A DNA stretch of 64,000 nucleotides from Micrasema longulum (taxonomy: Eukaryota; Arthropoda; Insecta; Trichoptera; Brachycentridae): NCBI GenBank assembly GCA_022494885.1, contig JAGVSM010004879.1, positions 18,152 to 82,151 of the forward strand, read 5' to 3'. Below are positions 11,141 to 21,556 of this stretch, piece after piece (positions within the stretch are counted from its first letter, which is position 1; each line of letters begins with the position of its first letter). A program made the position numbers and the translations under genes. The notes under the pieces are model-generated. The model had not been told where the DNA came from and searched no databases. It saw only the letters and a program-made list of their open reading frames with translations.

Positions 11141-11861
11141 TAAAAATTTTCAATAAAAATTAATTTAAAAAATGGAACCCTAATTGACCGAAATAGATAC
11201 TATGCAGATGAGATGTATGATAAAGACTTTTCAGCGTAACACTTGAAGCAATGTGACTTGCTCACAGGAGGGTAGGACAACAATCAGAATTAGGAAGGAT
11301 GTGGGTAGAATCGGGATATTAACAGCCTCATATGAGTTGCAAATATAAAAAAATAAAATTGAGTACCTAACGACGTTTGTATGAAGAAAAATCAAACCGC
11401 GCAAAGCCTTTCATATAAAAACCTCGTAATGGCGCCCGAGATTTTAAATGATTGAAATATATTTGTGATTGTTCCGCAAGTAATAAATAGTACACGCAAA
11501 GCGTATTTTGTACTGGCCCAAGGTCTTTATTCAATATTTTACCGAAGGACATTTAAAATATAATTTATGAAAATATCTTTCAATTTCTTTGAAATATCAA
11601 TTCGTTAGTTTTTTGAGCGATTTAAAAAAAAACTAGCTGTTAACTCAAAGAATATGAAGCTAAGTCTCATTTTGTGGACTTTGTATTTTGCGAGTTTTTT
11701 TCATTAGATCTTTTTCAATCGTTACTCAACTTTATAATATATACATACACATCATCCGCTGTCCGTCCATAAATTGGATCGAACCATTAAACGCGTTGTT
11801 CAAATGTTTATCAAAATTTATGTTATTGTAAATTATTTTATTTGTAGTATTCTTTAATACT
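11141..11861. other. Unassigned sequence with a short repeat K fragment
   Basis: The GAAGAAAAATCAAACCGCGC block at 11382-11401 matches the far end of repeat K (42035-42054). The rest was not recognised; a 61-codon minus frame at 11367-11552 is not called. Confidence 0.35.
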
Positions 11862-11945
11862 TATTCATGCCCTCACTTTCTATTGTGTTGTATCCCAACT
11901 CAATACAGGGCTCTTTGCCTCATAGAGTTAGGGATATATAAATAT
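11862..11945 (+). mobile_element. LINE-H 3' end fragment
   Basis: CCTCACTTTCTATTGTGTTG, ATCCCAACTCAATACAGGGC, TCTTTGCCTCATAGAGTTAG and GGATATATAAATAT match the block at 15425-15510, which ends in an AAATAAATA tail. The GGCTCTTTGCC segment is the 3' hairpin. Only the tail region is present. Confidence 0.55.
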
Positions 11946-12013
11946 GAATAACTCCCTAGGGAAGAAATCCAATCCAGCTAGTCTGCAAGCATTTGAACAT
12001 ACTCAAACATTGT
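11946..12013 (+). repeat. Repeat R, CTCCCTAGGGA block
   Basis: AACTCCCTAGGGAAGAAATC, CAGCTAGTCTGCAAGCATTT and GAACATACTCAAA are shared with 23380-23445, 43205-43275 and, more loosely, 23028-23095 and 58090-58140. In the 23 kb locus this block lies just downstream of the other repeat R block, so both probably belong to one element. Confidence 0.5.
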
Positions 12014-12099
12014 TGAGTTAAAATCAATTTAATTTACGATTTATGAAATTTGAAAAAAAAACTCGTTTATTAACAAAAAAGTAATGCTTTTTGTATGAG

Positions 12100-12277
12100 C
12101 AAAACCGTTTTAAGGCGTTTTTTTTCGGGAATGTGGAGAAGTAATAAATTACAGCACAGAACACTCGGCTTGCAAAAAAAAATGCATTCAATGTTTGTGT
12201 TCTCGCCGGGAATTAAACCCGGAGCCTTCCGTTCATGAGTTAAGCATCTTATCTTAACCACTACACCACGAAGGCTC
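12100..12277 (-). mobile_element. SINE-2 (tRNA-headed), minus strand
   Basis: Minus-strand reading: GCCTTCGTGGTGTAGTGGTT (A-box region TGGTGTAGTGG), AACTCATGAACGGAAGG, CTCCGGGTTTAATTCCCGG (B box, one mismatch), CGAGAACACAAA, and then the body GCAAGCCGAGTGTTCTGTGC, TGTAATTTATTAC. The same element in plus orientation is at 16194-16370 with a better B box. The A-to-B spacing is longer than in a tRNA because AAGATAAGATG is partly duplicated. It is a SINE, not a tRNA gene. Confidence 0.8.
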
Positions 12278-12410
12278 ATAATATTGTATTATATTGTAGG
12301 TTCTACATCCCACAATGAGTTATTATAGAAATATTGCATGTTTAATCATGTATTTATATGGCTACTCGTATATTTATTTATTTACTTTACATTTGTGGTC
12401 TGCATTATTG

Positions 12411-12671
12411 CAAACTCTCTTCTTTAGTTCTTGTATGTTCAATGGACTATTTTGTAAATTTCACAAAAACTTTTTTTTGTTTTTAAAGTCAAATAAATCA
12501 AATCAGTAAGTGGAGATTGGCACTCAAAAAATGCTAAAAATACTATTTAATAACGGAAAAAAGTATATTTTTTTGGCTACATGAACGCGTAATAAGATAA
12601 TGAACATATTGGCATTCATAACTCTACTTAGCTCAAAATTGTCTATTGAACATACATGAAATAGGGCAGCG
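12411..12671. mobile_element. MITE M1, copy 1
   Basis: The ends are inverted repeats: left TTCTTGTATGTTCAATGGAC, right GTCTATTGAACATACATGAA followed by ATAGGGCAGCG. The body includes TTTTACAAA..., GTGGAGATTGGCAC, ACGGAAAAAAGTATA and TACATGAACGCGTAATAAGA. A reverse-orientation copy is at 51151-51406 with the same ends. At about 260 bp, with about 30 bp inverted ends and no coding capacity, it fits a miniature inverted-repeat element. The superfamily is not determined because no clear target duplication was found. Confidence 0.65.
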
Positions 12672-12724
12672 AACTTTAAATATAAATTAGATAATTAATA
12701 AAAATCTGGTAGCTGTTAAACTGC

Positions 12725-13170
12725 CGATACGTGCAGAAAAAGAGATCTTTATTATCTGCAGAAGCCGTATTCAGCAAGCGAATCGCCCTATTAATGGGAG
12801 AATTCTGACATGCATCTGTACGGCTTTTGGATACGTAAAACAGTGCATGAGATCTAACTCTAGTGTAATTATTGGTTGATCTGACTGATCTCTTTCAGTA
12901 TATTTGGATTTTATATACTTCCAGAAATCAGCTTATAAAAATGTTTCTCCAGAAAAATTTGACGACGAGATTCGAGGGTGTTGTAATCCAGCATCTCTGC
13001 TAGAAATAATGATGGATATAAGAATGAATAATTTTTATTTTCTTCCAAATATATGTATCGCAAAAATCGCTTTTGAATCTTATACATTTCATGGATGTGG
13101 TTTGATTTAGAAGGGACACAAATTATGGAACAGTAAACTAGTATGCTGCGGACTAGTGTATCATACAATG
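12725..13170 (-). pseudogene. LINE-G, C-terminal fragment
   Basis: The minus-strand frame 13168-12911 begins MYDTLVRSILVYCSIICVPS and continues YKIQKRFLRYIYLEENK, the LVRSILEYCSVVW...IQKRFLRY segment typical after the reverse-transcriptase palm in Jockey-like LINEs. After its stop comes CCATGCACTGTTTTACG and CGGCTTCTGCAGATAAT, shared with 8551-8700. The 5' side is cut exactly where the element at 13178-13790 begins. No catalytic motif is present; dead fragment. Confidence 0.7.
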
Positions 13171-13177
13171 TACAAAT

Positions 13178-13790
13178 GAGGAATTCCTGCCCAACCCAAA
13201 ATTAAATTTAAAAAATGTTTTCTTGTACACGTGAATATTTAAAAATTTTGGAGTAGGATGAAATATCTCAAAAACGCACCCAAAAATAAATTAAAAATGT
13301 TAAAAATAGTATTCATTTCAAAATCGTAAATAATGACGTCACTCCTTATCTACACGTAGTATTTCCGGTTTCCGCTTTAAAGCCCCCGCACTTTGTAATG
13401 AACGTTTTGACCATAGAAAAAAAAGAGTATGATTTGTATAATTTGACATTTCAACAAGAGATTATGTCAACTTTCTAGGTTTTTCTAAATCGAAACGTTC
13501 GTAAAAACAACCATAACATAGAAATGAGCAAATTACGATCAACTAAATGAAGTAATCAAAGCAATATTCCATAGATTCTTGTCAGGTCAGTGAAAGTAAG
13601 AACGCCAACCGTTTCATGACGTCACTACTGAAAAGTGACACACTGATTACAGTCATTTGGCGCGGTATTTGATAAATGTAACTTTAAAAAATCATATATT
13701 TCTAAATAACGCACAAAAAAAAAGTTTTTTTGCTTAGTTAAATAGTACGCTAATAGAAAATAAATCAATTAGAAAACAGTGGAATTCCTC
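13178..13790. mobile_element. Candidate 613 bp TIR element with GAGGAATTCC ends
   Basis: It starts GAGGAATTCCTGCCC and ends GTGGAATTCCTC, giving a 10 bp perfect terminal inverted repeat. It lies at the truncated edge of LINE-G. The flanks show only AT on both sides (aaAT/ATtg), so a 2 bp target duplication is possible but unproven. The interior holds two ATGACGTCACT blocks (about 13332-13342 and 13617-13627) and no open frame. The ends contain the palindrome GGAATTCC, so a chance match is possible. No second copy was seen. Confidence 0.35.
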
Positions 13791-13895
13791 ATTGCAGTGG
13801 TACTATTATTGAAATATCTAGAGCTTCGAACTACAAATCCAAGCATCTTACTAGATTAATCTACAACCCTAGTAATATGTTATATAAATATAAAA

Positions 13896-13960
13896 CTAGG
13901 TTATGGTCCCATCCCCAACAAGGACTCACAAGTCCGAGGTTCAAACCCCGTACGCCACAA
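13896..13960 (+). repeat. tRNA-like (SINE head?) fragment
   Basis: GTCCCATCCCCAACAAGGAC, TCACAAGTCC and GAGGTTCAAACCCCGTACGC include a good B box (GGTTCAAACCC at 13938-13948). No A box at tRNA spacing and no acceptor pairing can be built, so it is not a tRNA gene. Probably a decayed SINE head. Confidence 0.3.
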
Positions 13961-14843
13961 CACACTGCTCATTTTCCAGCAGTTGTTTGCGACTTTTAGA
14001 TCGTGGCCTCAAAATCAGTATATTTTGGTAACTACTCTTACCAATTACTTAAATACATATTTATTAATTTTGTGGTATTTGTTTCTGTCCGAGCATATAA
14101 AACCTACAGTTCTTTGTGTCAAAAAGAACCAGAAACCTTGACAAGTGTTTTTGATTAGATGACTATTTTTAGGTTAAGAATCCTGAATAATGAAAGAAAT
14201 AAGTCATTTTTAAAATTGTAATCAATTATGAATATTACGGTTATGGGTTAATTAAAATGTACTTTGAAAACAACTCTCCCATAAACGTATTTGATGTGTG
14301 TTTTTATTGCTAGCCAAAAAGCTTTCATAGAGTTGAAAAAACGCTTTTCAACCCTTGAAACGAGTTTTGAGGGGTTTATTAATTAACTCTATTTTCGAAC
14401 CTCGTTTTTGTAAGTGTGTAAGGTATTCATATTTTTTGTTCTTCTGAAACATACAAGAAATCTTTCAATGTGAGCTTCGGGACCTGTATAATTAATCAAA
14501 AACCTTTTTTTCATAATTTTATTTTCATGTTTAATATCAATAGGCCGGATTGGGGAGAAAAATATTGTTTGAATAAAAATATGATTTATCGGGTATTGAG
14601 AAAGGACTCCGACGACCTTTACAAAAAAATTCTTTTATCCTGTTATGTTAAAGAGTTTATTTAAATAACAATCAATGAAAATGTAATTTGAGAAGCATGA
14701 AGATTAAAGAAAGTCCATAGAAATAACCTTTAAGCCTAAAATGTTTGCAAAAGGAGACGAATATAATATTACATTATATTCACTGTTGGAAGTGATTTGT
14801 CGTATGCGTATTATTTTTTAAATATTTACTATACTTTATAAAC
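13961..14843. other. No recognisable gene
   Basis: A 64-codon plus frame at 14470-14664 has no resemblance I recognise. Otherwise AT-rich. Confidence 0.4.
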
Positions 14844-15005
14844 GGCAGGTACCGTGGCGCAGTTGGCTAGACGGCCATCTGAGAAACTGGCGTCACGGGT
14901 TCAATTACCGCCAGTTACAAGAGGAAAAATTTAAGAAAGTTTTTTTTCTCAATTAGTCTGGGTGTTGTGGTGTGTTTTTCATTACCTCCTTTAAATAAGT
15001 AAGAA
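14844..15005 (+). mobile_element. SINE-1, diverged copy
   Basis: The head has ACCGTGGCGCAGTTGGCTAG (A box), AAACTGGCGTCACGGGTTCA (B box, mutated to GGTTCAATTAC) and CCGCCAGTTACAAGAGG, then the body TTTCTCAATTAGTCTGGGTG, TTGTGGTGTGTTTTTCATTA. Matches 26750-26900 and the reverse of 49800-50008. It lacks the last 60 bp of the longer copies. Confidence 0.8.
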
Positions 15006-15209
15006 AAAATTTTTTAGGCAAAAAATACAAAATAAAAAACGAAACGAAATACCTAACCAAAAAAGAGACAATCTTGGTGTTGATGTTGGAGTATGCGCAA
15101 ACTATAAATCTAGTTTTGGAAGTTGCGTTATTTTTTGCGTTTTTTATAATGTACTAGTACCTATGTACAATGTTTATATTTACTTCAAAGGAATATTAAT
15201 TTATTTCTT

Positions 15210-15600
15210 ATTCATATTTAAAGCATTAACTTTGTGGTGAAACTTTTAACTAAATGTCATTAAATATTTTAATATTACCACTTACCGACTTTTCTATGTC
15301 GACCGGTTTCGAGACGTACACATCTCTTAACTCATAACTTAATCAGTGCTTGTAAGGGTTTCTTATTAAATCGCATAACGTGCTGGTTTTATTTTTTTTA
15401 TTTTTGCTATTATTTAACAATGTACATGCTTTCACTTTCCATTATGTTGTATCCTAACTCAACACAAGGCTCTTGGCCTCATAGAGTTTGTGATATGTAA
15501 TTATCTTTTTTGTTATATTTATGTTTTTGTATGAATAAATAAATATAAATCAATATGTGTTAGTGTATAATGAGTATTGCATGTTGGTTTGATTGAAAAT
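15210..15600 (-). mobile_element. Foldback F1 copy interrupted by a LINE-H tail
   Basis: 15215-15350 matches the left F1 arm (AAGCATTAACTTTGTGGTGA, CACTTACCGACTTTTCTATG, CGACCGGTTTCGAGACGTAC). Spacer and start of the other arm resume at 15556-15598 (GTATTGCATGTTGGTTTGAT). Between them sits an unrelated LINE tail. On the minus strand the 3' half of the hammerhead-like core is intact (GAAACCGG, TC, GACAT) but the CTGANGA half is destroyed. Confidence 0.6.
15413..15555 (+). mobile_element. LINE-H 3' end inserted in F1
   Basis: TTTCACTTTCCATTATGTTG, TATCCTAACTCAACACAAGG, CTCTTGGCCTCATAGAGTTT, ending GAATAAATAAATATAAATC. Same family as 11862-11945, but with the AAATA-type tail preserved, which sets the strand. 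The F1 sequence is continuous on both sides once this is removed, showing it inserted later. A short CAAT flank on both sides may be a remnant target duplication. Confidence 0.6.
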
Positions 15601-16193
15601 GCGGAAAAAATGGTTGAATGTTATGAAACGCGATGTTAAAAAAAAACAAACAACTATTTTTTTTTCCGTATGTCTTATTTAGTACACAATACTAAATTTA
15701 ATGATGTAGAATGTAGACTATACAAATATACTATCAGCACTGAAATAAGCACATATTCAGTTTGACAGGTACTAAAATAGTTTATTCTTTGAACTTTGAT
15801 TATTGTTAATATTTGTAATATATTTCTGTACTTTTATTACTAAGTTTAATTAGTGAAAACCTATTATTGGTCCTGAGCCTTTGCAATATTTCTAAAATCA
15901 TAAATATGTAGAACTGTTGGTTTTCTAAATTAATAATAAATAAAATTACTAAAAAATTGCTATAAGAAAACCCACCTTATTTATTTGTAAAATTTATTGT
16001 ATTTACAAAATGTTTTGGGGTGACTCTACCTTTTGCTATACAAATATCACCCGTCCATTTTACTTGAATATAGCCTATGACATTGTCTTCGTAATTTTAT
16101 CTAGCTGATATGTTAATAAGTAAAAATTTAATGAAAAAAGGCATTAACACGCACTAACGCAACAGCGATGTTTACAAGCAATGGTATACAATT
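15601..16193. other. No recognisable gene
   Basis: AT-rich sequence with a poly-T run near 15658-15665; nothing recognised. Confidence 0.4.
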
Positions 16194-16370
16194 GGCGGCC
16201 TCTGTGGTGTAGTGGTCAAAATGCTTAACTCACACACGGAAGGTTCCGGGTTCGATTCCCGGAGAGAACACAAAAAAATAAATGTGATTTTTCTCAAGCC
16301 TGGGTGTTCTGTGATGTAATTCACCACTGTAATTGGGCCTCCTGGCCTGTTGTGGTGCAAAAAAAAAAAA
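16194..16370 (+). mobile_element. SINE-2, best preserved copy with poly(A)
   Basis: GGCGGCCTCTGTGGTGTAGT (A box), GGTCAAAATGCTTAACTCAC, GGAAGGTTCCGGGTTCGATT (B box) and CCCGGAGAGAACACAAAAAA are followed by TTCTCAAGCCTGGGTGTTCT, GTGATGTAATTCACCACTG, GGGCCTCCTGGCC, TGTTGTGGTGC and an A run (16360-16370). The GCCTGGGTGTT part resembles the GTCTGGGTGTT part of SINE-1, which suggests a shared central domain. A 62-codon minus-strand frame over it is a shadow. Confidence 0.85.
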
Positions 16371-17120
16371 GCAAAAGCATAAAAGCATTTTATAAGTTAT
16401 GTTATATCAAACTCACGTTACTTTCCTTACGTAAAATAATATATTTATAATACATGCAAATAACACAATTATTTAAATGAATGTATTCTGGAAGCAAACA
16501 TTCTATGTAAATGTATCAACAACAAACGACAGTGCACACTTGCCAATAAGGATAATTCATACATTTGCAAATGAATACGCAAATGACGTAGATATATTTT
16601 TATTACACTTTTGAAGTTTAAAAGGCAGTGTATCAATTTACTATCTTCAAATTGTAAAACCTCAATAATACTATGTTGATTTCAATTGTTTACCGTTTAT
16701 TGACTTATATCTCTATTTTAAATTAGTATTTTTCTAATTTCTTCTCTTTTTAAGATTATTGTAATATAACCTTACAAAAAAAAATCCTGTTTTCCACTGC
16801 AATATTTGTATGTACTATTATGTATCCCTATATATTTTCTACTAATATGTAATGACTTTTTTTTCTTTCTCTTCTTAATTCGTTTTTAGTTTTTGCTCCT
16901 TTTTTGTGTAAAATGCATTTCTGTCCACATATTTAAAATTGCACTTCTGTTCTTTCCACTTTTATACGAATATGTAAAGATGATATTTTTGATGTTTTTC
17001 TTTTTCTTCTAAAAATCTTTTATATATTTTTTTGCTACTTCTGTGTAAAATACATGTCTGCCTTTATTTGTATATATGTATGTAAAAATATGTAAAAGCA
17101 TTAAGGTGTTTAAATAAATT
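16371..17120 (+). other. Pyrimidine-rich DNA, possible LINE 3' UTR with internal duplication
   Basis: Two related blocks, CTCCTTTTTTGTGTAAAATG/CATTTCTGTCC (about 16897-16925) and GCTACTTCTGTGTAAAATAC/ATGTCTGCC (about 17034-17063), lie some 138 bp apart. Both are in polypyrimidine surroundings and precede TGTTTAAATAAATTTATTAA. This looks like a LINE 3' untranslated region but no coding tail is attached, so it is only a suggestion. Confidence 0.3.
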
Positions 17121-17974
17121 TATTAATTAAAAAAATAAAATATTTAATTATCTTACGGCCTTTAAATTTCCATACTCGGAACTTAAAGCGTTTGTATTGG
17201 ATGAGAAAAAAATACCCATCATGATTATATCTATTTTGGGCAATTTGTCGGATTTTCCTTGTAAAAAACCAATGTCAGTCATAATTTTATGGAAGTTTAT
17301 AAAAAAAACTTTTAAAAAATTCAAAGGAAAAGACAAAATTTAACTACTTATAAAAAACAAATAAAATGCTACAAGCCGCCCGCGTCAAACGATCTCCGTA
17401 TAGAATTTGAGTGAACGTAGAATTCACAAGTCACGCGTTACGTCATCAATCTTTTGTCCGATTACGGGCCGTTTTATTTTCTTCAAATTTTAAATAGGGA
17501 ATTATAAATGAAAACATCAGTTTCAGATTTTTATATTAAAATACTCGCAATCATAAAAATATTATTTAAATACTCGATACATTTAAAATCATATCCCCAG
17601 TTTATGATAATACCCTACTAAAGCGCGATGCAGAAGTCCGAAGTCCATTTAGTGATAAGTCATAAAGACTTGTAAGGAGAGACAATATTATACGTAATAG
17701 ATATGGTTGAGGCAATAGAAAGTACCAATAATAAAATGCCGAACACTCTTCGAGTAGATCAGAAGGCCTAATCATGAACGATAACAGTCCGCCTTCTTCT
17801 GGTGAGTTTTCTGTGGTTTCCTCGTCATTAGAGCAAATGCAAAAAAGCTCTTAAAACAGGCACAGCTGAAATATTCTGCTCAATACCTACATATGAACAT
17901 TAAAAAAAAAATCTTCTTTAAAGCAAATTTTGAAGAATGTTATTTTTTTTGTAGAAAAAACAAATGAATAAATA
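17121..17974. other. No recognisable gene
   Basis: A 62-codon minus frame at 17148-17336 is not recognised. The stretch near 17375-17475 is less AT-rich than its surroundings but unassigned. Confidence 0.4.
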
Positions 17975-18085
17975 TTTTACTAAATGTCATTAAATATTTG
18001 TATATAACCACTTACTGACTTTTCTATGTCTAGCGGTTTCGAGACGTACCCGTCTCTTTGTCAGGACTCTAATTATTAAATAGGT
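17975..18085 (-). mobile_element. Foldback F1, single arm
   Basis: TTACTAAATGTCATTAAATA, TTTGTATATAACCACTTACT, GACTTTTCTATGTCTAGCGG, TTTCGAGACGTACCCGTCTC, TTTGTCAGGAC. On the minus strand it reads GAGTCCTGACAAAGAGACG, GGTACGTCTCGAAACC, a hammerhead-like arm with CTGACAA instead of CTGACGA and the palindrome broken to CCGC. Confidence 0.65.
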
Positions 18086-18127
18086 AGTTTTATCTTATTT
18101 TTTTTACGTTCGTAATTACCACGTACA

Positions 18128-18310
18128 AAAGCCGGCATCCAATAAAGTACATCGGGCTTAGGAAAGAGACTGCCGGCTGTGCGTCGTCTTTGTCAGTCAC
18201 ACATACATGCAAACAAATACCAAACTTCTGGGACAGAGACAACGCTCGACAAAGTCGGCAGACTCATTCTTAAGCCCGATGTATATAATTTACTGCCGAG
18301 TATTGTAAGT
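18128..18310. repeat. Imperfect hairpin (foldback) of about 180 bp
   Basis: GCCGGCATCCAATAAAGTAC, ATCGGGCTTAGGAAAGAGAC, TGCCGGC on the left pairs with GTCGGCAGACTCATTCTTAA, GCCCGATGTATATAATTTAC, TGCCGAG on the right. Over the inner 30 bases most positions match. The loop of about 60 bp holds TCAGTCACACATACATGC. This is a MITE-like or hairpin-RNA-like structure with no second copy in the window. Confidence 0.5.
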
Positions 18311-18424
18311 CGTTTTATCTTACTTTTTTCTTGCTATCACTCACCAAATCGGTTTTTTATTTTTGTTTTTTGTGCACATTTAAGAGCTTAGTGCAACGGG
18401 AAATTACATATAAGAAATTTTTTA

Positions 18425-18620
18425 AAATCTGCGCGCCATAAAAATTGGAGCATTTAATTGTATGGCAAAGTACCCATCTCGAAAATGTACGACTTTGAAT
18501 TACGCTGTTACAAGTTCTTCCGAATCAACTAATGATAGAGTTTTGTAAAAGATATTCGGTTTTTAATAAGTCGATTCTCCAATCAGCAGAACTCACCGAC
18601 TAGGACCGACTAGAACTGTG
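18425..18620 (+). repeat. Dispersed repeat Q, copy 1
   Basis: CATTTAATTGTATGGCAAAG, ACAAGTTCTTCCGAATCAAC, TAATGATAGAGTTTTGTAAA and AACTCACCGACTAGGACC correspond in order to CATTAAATTGTACGGCGAAG (62452-62471), AGTTCTTCCGAATCAACCAA (62833-62852) and AACTCACCGAAGAGAACTTG (62900-62919). In the other copy a foldback interrupts it. Non-coding, class unknown. Confidence 0.5.
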
Positions 18621-19315
18621 GCGTTATTGGCGAAGTAATTTCAAAATTACAATTCTTTAAAAAACCATAGCACTGATAATACGGGGCAAAAAAATATAAA
18701 TATTTTTGGCCTTAGTTTGATAGTCTATTTACATAAAAAATTGCTGAATTTCCTTATTGCCAAATAAGTAGTTTTATATGACTTTTTTAACTTGCTGATT
18801 TGACGAAAACTCAACAATTATTAAACTTTAATCTTGTTCACTTTACTGTTTGTGTTGCAACTGGCCTTTATAAGGGAAATGTTAAAAAAAAATTTTTTCA
18901 ATAAAAAACGTTACTGTAATAATTCTGTCCGTTTGTTTATCTTTGATAAACAGGCTTTTGTAACAAGTAGCAGAGATACCAATCATTTTATTATTGAACC
19001 TTTTTCGTGGGTTCTAACATAAATATAAACTCAATCAATCAACGGGCACAAGGTCTTCAATATAAAATTCGCCCTCATAATGCTTTATTTTATTTTTGTA
19101 TAAGCTTTATTTTCTAATACAAACGGAAAATACATACTCGCTGTGTTTAGCAGGGAAATTGAATAAAAATATTATATTTATCAATAAGACTATCGGTGAT
19201 ATCAGCAAAGAAGAAGTTTGGTGGATTATTTATTTGTTTATAGAGTATCAAACTTAGCCTCTTTTTTGTTTTTTTTATTTGTTGTTTTACCAACGCTATT
19301 TTTTTTTTTTTAATT
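18621..19315. other. No recognisable gene
   Basis: AT-rich; a 62-codon plus frame at 18834-19022 is not recognised. Confidence 0.4.
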
Positions 19316-19700
19316 ACTCCTCCAGTAGCGTCACAAGTTTTAGTCGGTGTTTTACCGACGCTAACAAAAAATTCGTTGATCCGACTACTGCTCCAGTTCC
19401 TGGTTCCGGGTTGTAAATCTAAGTGGTACTAGCGTTGTCAGAAGAGAGATTGCGGTCATGGGCCGCTGCGCAGACGCTGCCGTCTCTAGGAAGTCTTGAT
19501 CGGCTGAACCCTGCTTCAGCTCGGAGACCTGCTGCGCAGAATCTCGTTGCTTAGTCCGTACTATAGACCTATTTAGAGCCTGGCTTACTCAGCGGTCAGC
19601 AAGCGGGAGGATCCTTCGGTCAGGTTCTAGACCTGGTTAGCCACGACTGCAGGGCGGAGCGCTCAACGATCTTCGGATTCGGAGCAGAGCGGGGCATAGG
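19316..19700. other. GC-rich island of unknown origin
   Basis: About 380 bp that stands out sharply from the AT-rich surroundings, with words such as GGGCCGCTGCGCAGACGCTG and GACTGCAGGGCGGAGCGCTC. Both strands have long stretches with few stops but no frame is open throughout and no motif is recognised. It could be a transposon 5' region, an LTR or a decayed coding fragment. No other copy was seen. Confidence 0.35.
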
Positions 19701-19884
19701 TGACGATTTAACTATTTAAGTAAAACGCGTAGTAGAGAAACACTGAAAATATATTTGTATATAAAAAAAAAATAAGCCAATCAACAGACTCATGGAAGTC
19801 CTGACAGATTGGCATTAATGAACATATATTACAACACCTAATCTAAACAATCTTAAAATCTATTAAAATTTTAAAAGGTTTAAT

Positions 19885-20205
19885 TATGGCATAATCTAGG
19901 CGGAAATAACAAGTGTGTCATCACGAGTCGGGAGTGACAACACCGCTTGCTTCTTAAATGCTAACCTTTGCTGTAGGAACACATAGACCGTACCGTTTAA
20001 TAATATTTTGTTCACTGTTCTGAGGATCCTTGGCAGAGGGGAAAAGAATCCGATGTTGGTTTTATAGTTTGCCAGAGCAAAGACAGCAATGGTACGCAAA
20101 TTACGGTGAGGTACATTTAGGTTAATCTGAGCAAGAACATCATAGGCATCTATACAGTTAGATACTATTTTGTGCATGAATATCAAACCAGCCAAAATCC
20201 TTCTG
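19885..20205 (-). pseudogene. Jockey-like LINE C-terminus
   Basis: The 99-codon minus frame has GLIFMHKIVSNCIDAYDVLA, QINLNVPHRNLRTIAVFALA and NYKTNIGFFSPLPRILRTVN. This is the familiar tail LLNNxIDxPxLLxxINFxVPxRxLRxxxLFxxxxxRTNYGxxSPxxRxxxxxN of insect Jockey-like polyproteins. Only the tail is present; there is no RT domain or clear 3' poly(A). No family partner in the window shares these exact residues. Confidence 0.75.
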
Positions 20206-21556
20206 AATTCTTAACTAAAGATATGTTTTTTCAACTTGCTCAGGTTATATTAATATATTTGCACCGTGCCACAGTCGGTCACGGTGCCCAACCCAACCTT
20301 GGAGATCACATAAAAGATTATAATATACGTACCTGAATATACAAAAACTTGTATGAGGTTTACAATATCCAGTCCCCAGCCAACTATAGGAGCGGAAAAA
20401 ACTTTCCTTTATTAATGAGCTGGGTCGGGGTACTGAATTTTCCTAGATTTTATGAGCATAAAAGTTATAAAAATTGCGCAACTAATTCATGTAATACAGG
20501 TAGGTAAAAAATCTGAAATTTATCGTCTTTCTCGGATAGAGCTTGCCAGGCTCAGGTAGATACTTCAATGGTGGAATTTAATACGGACGTTCAAAGTCGA
20601 GATATCTACGAGAGTCGGGTACATTTAATACGGCTCATTCAAAATGTATGGAAAGTTAAAAGTTCGAAAAGTATGCATTTTAGAATTTAAAAAGATGATG
20701 ATCGGTGAAAACCGCAGCAAGGTCGGCTCCCGAATGTGCCCAGCGTCATAGTTTCTATCTCGCACTGGCCATATTCAAACTTTTGCGCGCTTGTGGCGGC
20801 CGATTTTTCCAAGAACGACTGAATACGCCCCGAGGGCCCGATTTCGCCCCGATAACCGCCAATTTTCATGGATTTGAATGTTTTACTAGATAAAAATAAA
20901 AAAGTAAATATTTTTCATTACAAAATACGTAAATAGCCCGGCTCCTACGTATTTGTTTCGCGTGGGAAAATTCAAAATAACTGGTGAAACAAAATTGAAA
21001 GTTAGTCTTAAAATTCTGAAATAAATCAATAAAAGGAGTAAAGTGCGTCGGACTTTCAAATATCAAAATTGAATTTTTATATTAAATACCAAATATTATT
21101 TGTAATATATCCTCAAATTACTAATTTAAAAAGCAATCAGATTTTCGTTAGATTCAATCCCTTGATTCAAATATATGTATATATTTATATGTAAAACTAC
21201 TTGAGTTATTTTAGTTTCTAAAATTCAATCATGAACAAGTACCTAGTTACCTTCTTACCAATGAAAAGTTACACCAACTTTTTTACGTTTATCCGAACGG
21301 TTTTTAAACGCTTTCTCGACAGAACTAAGCATTTTGGTTTTGAATTAAATGTTAAACTCACGTCGAAACCCGGCTGGCGGTTAAAGAACGATGTGATGAC
21401 GTGTTTGGACATGCGTTAAGTGTCATAATTTTAGAGGGTGCCGGGTGCATCTATGTCGATGGTTTTATTTAAGAGCACTGAACCTGTTTCTATGGTTACT
21501 ATATTATATTTACTACTATATTTTACCTTTTTAAAATATATAAATATTTTTTAGAG
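20206..21556. other. Unassigned; two GC-richer patches
   Basis: 20261-20288 holds a small inverted repeat CACCGTG...CACGGTG. 20700-20870 is GC-richer (GCGCGCTTGTGGCGGCC, CGCCCCGAGGGCCCGATTTC) with frames on both strands that mirror each other. No family recognised, no copies in the window. Confidence 0.35.

Noticed and set aside
16172..16360. 62-codon minus frame
   Set aside because: Antisense of SINE-2.
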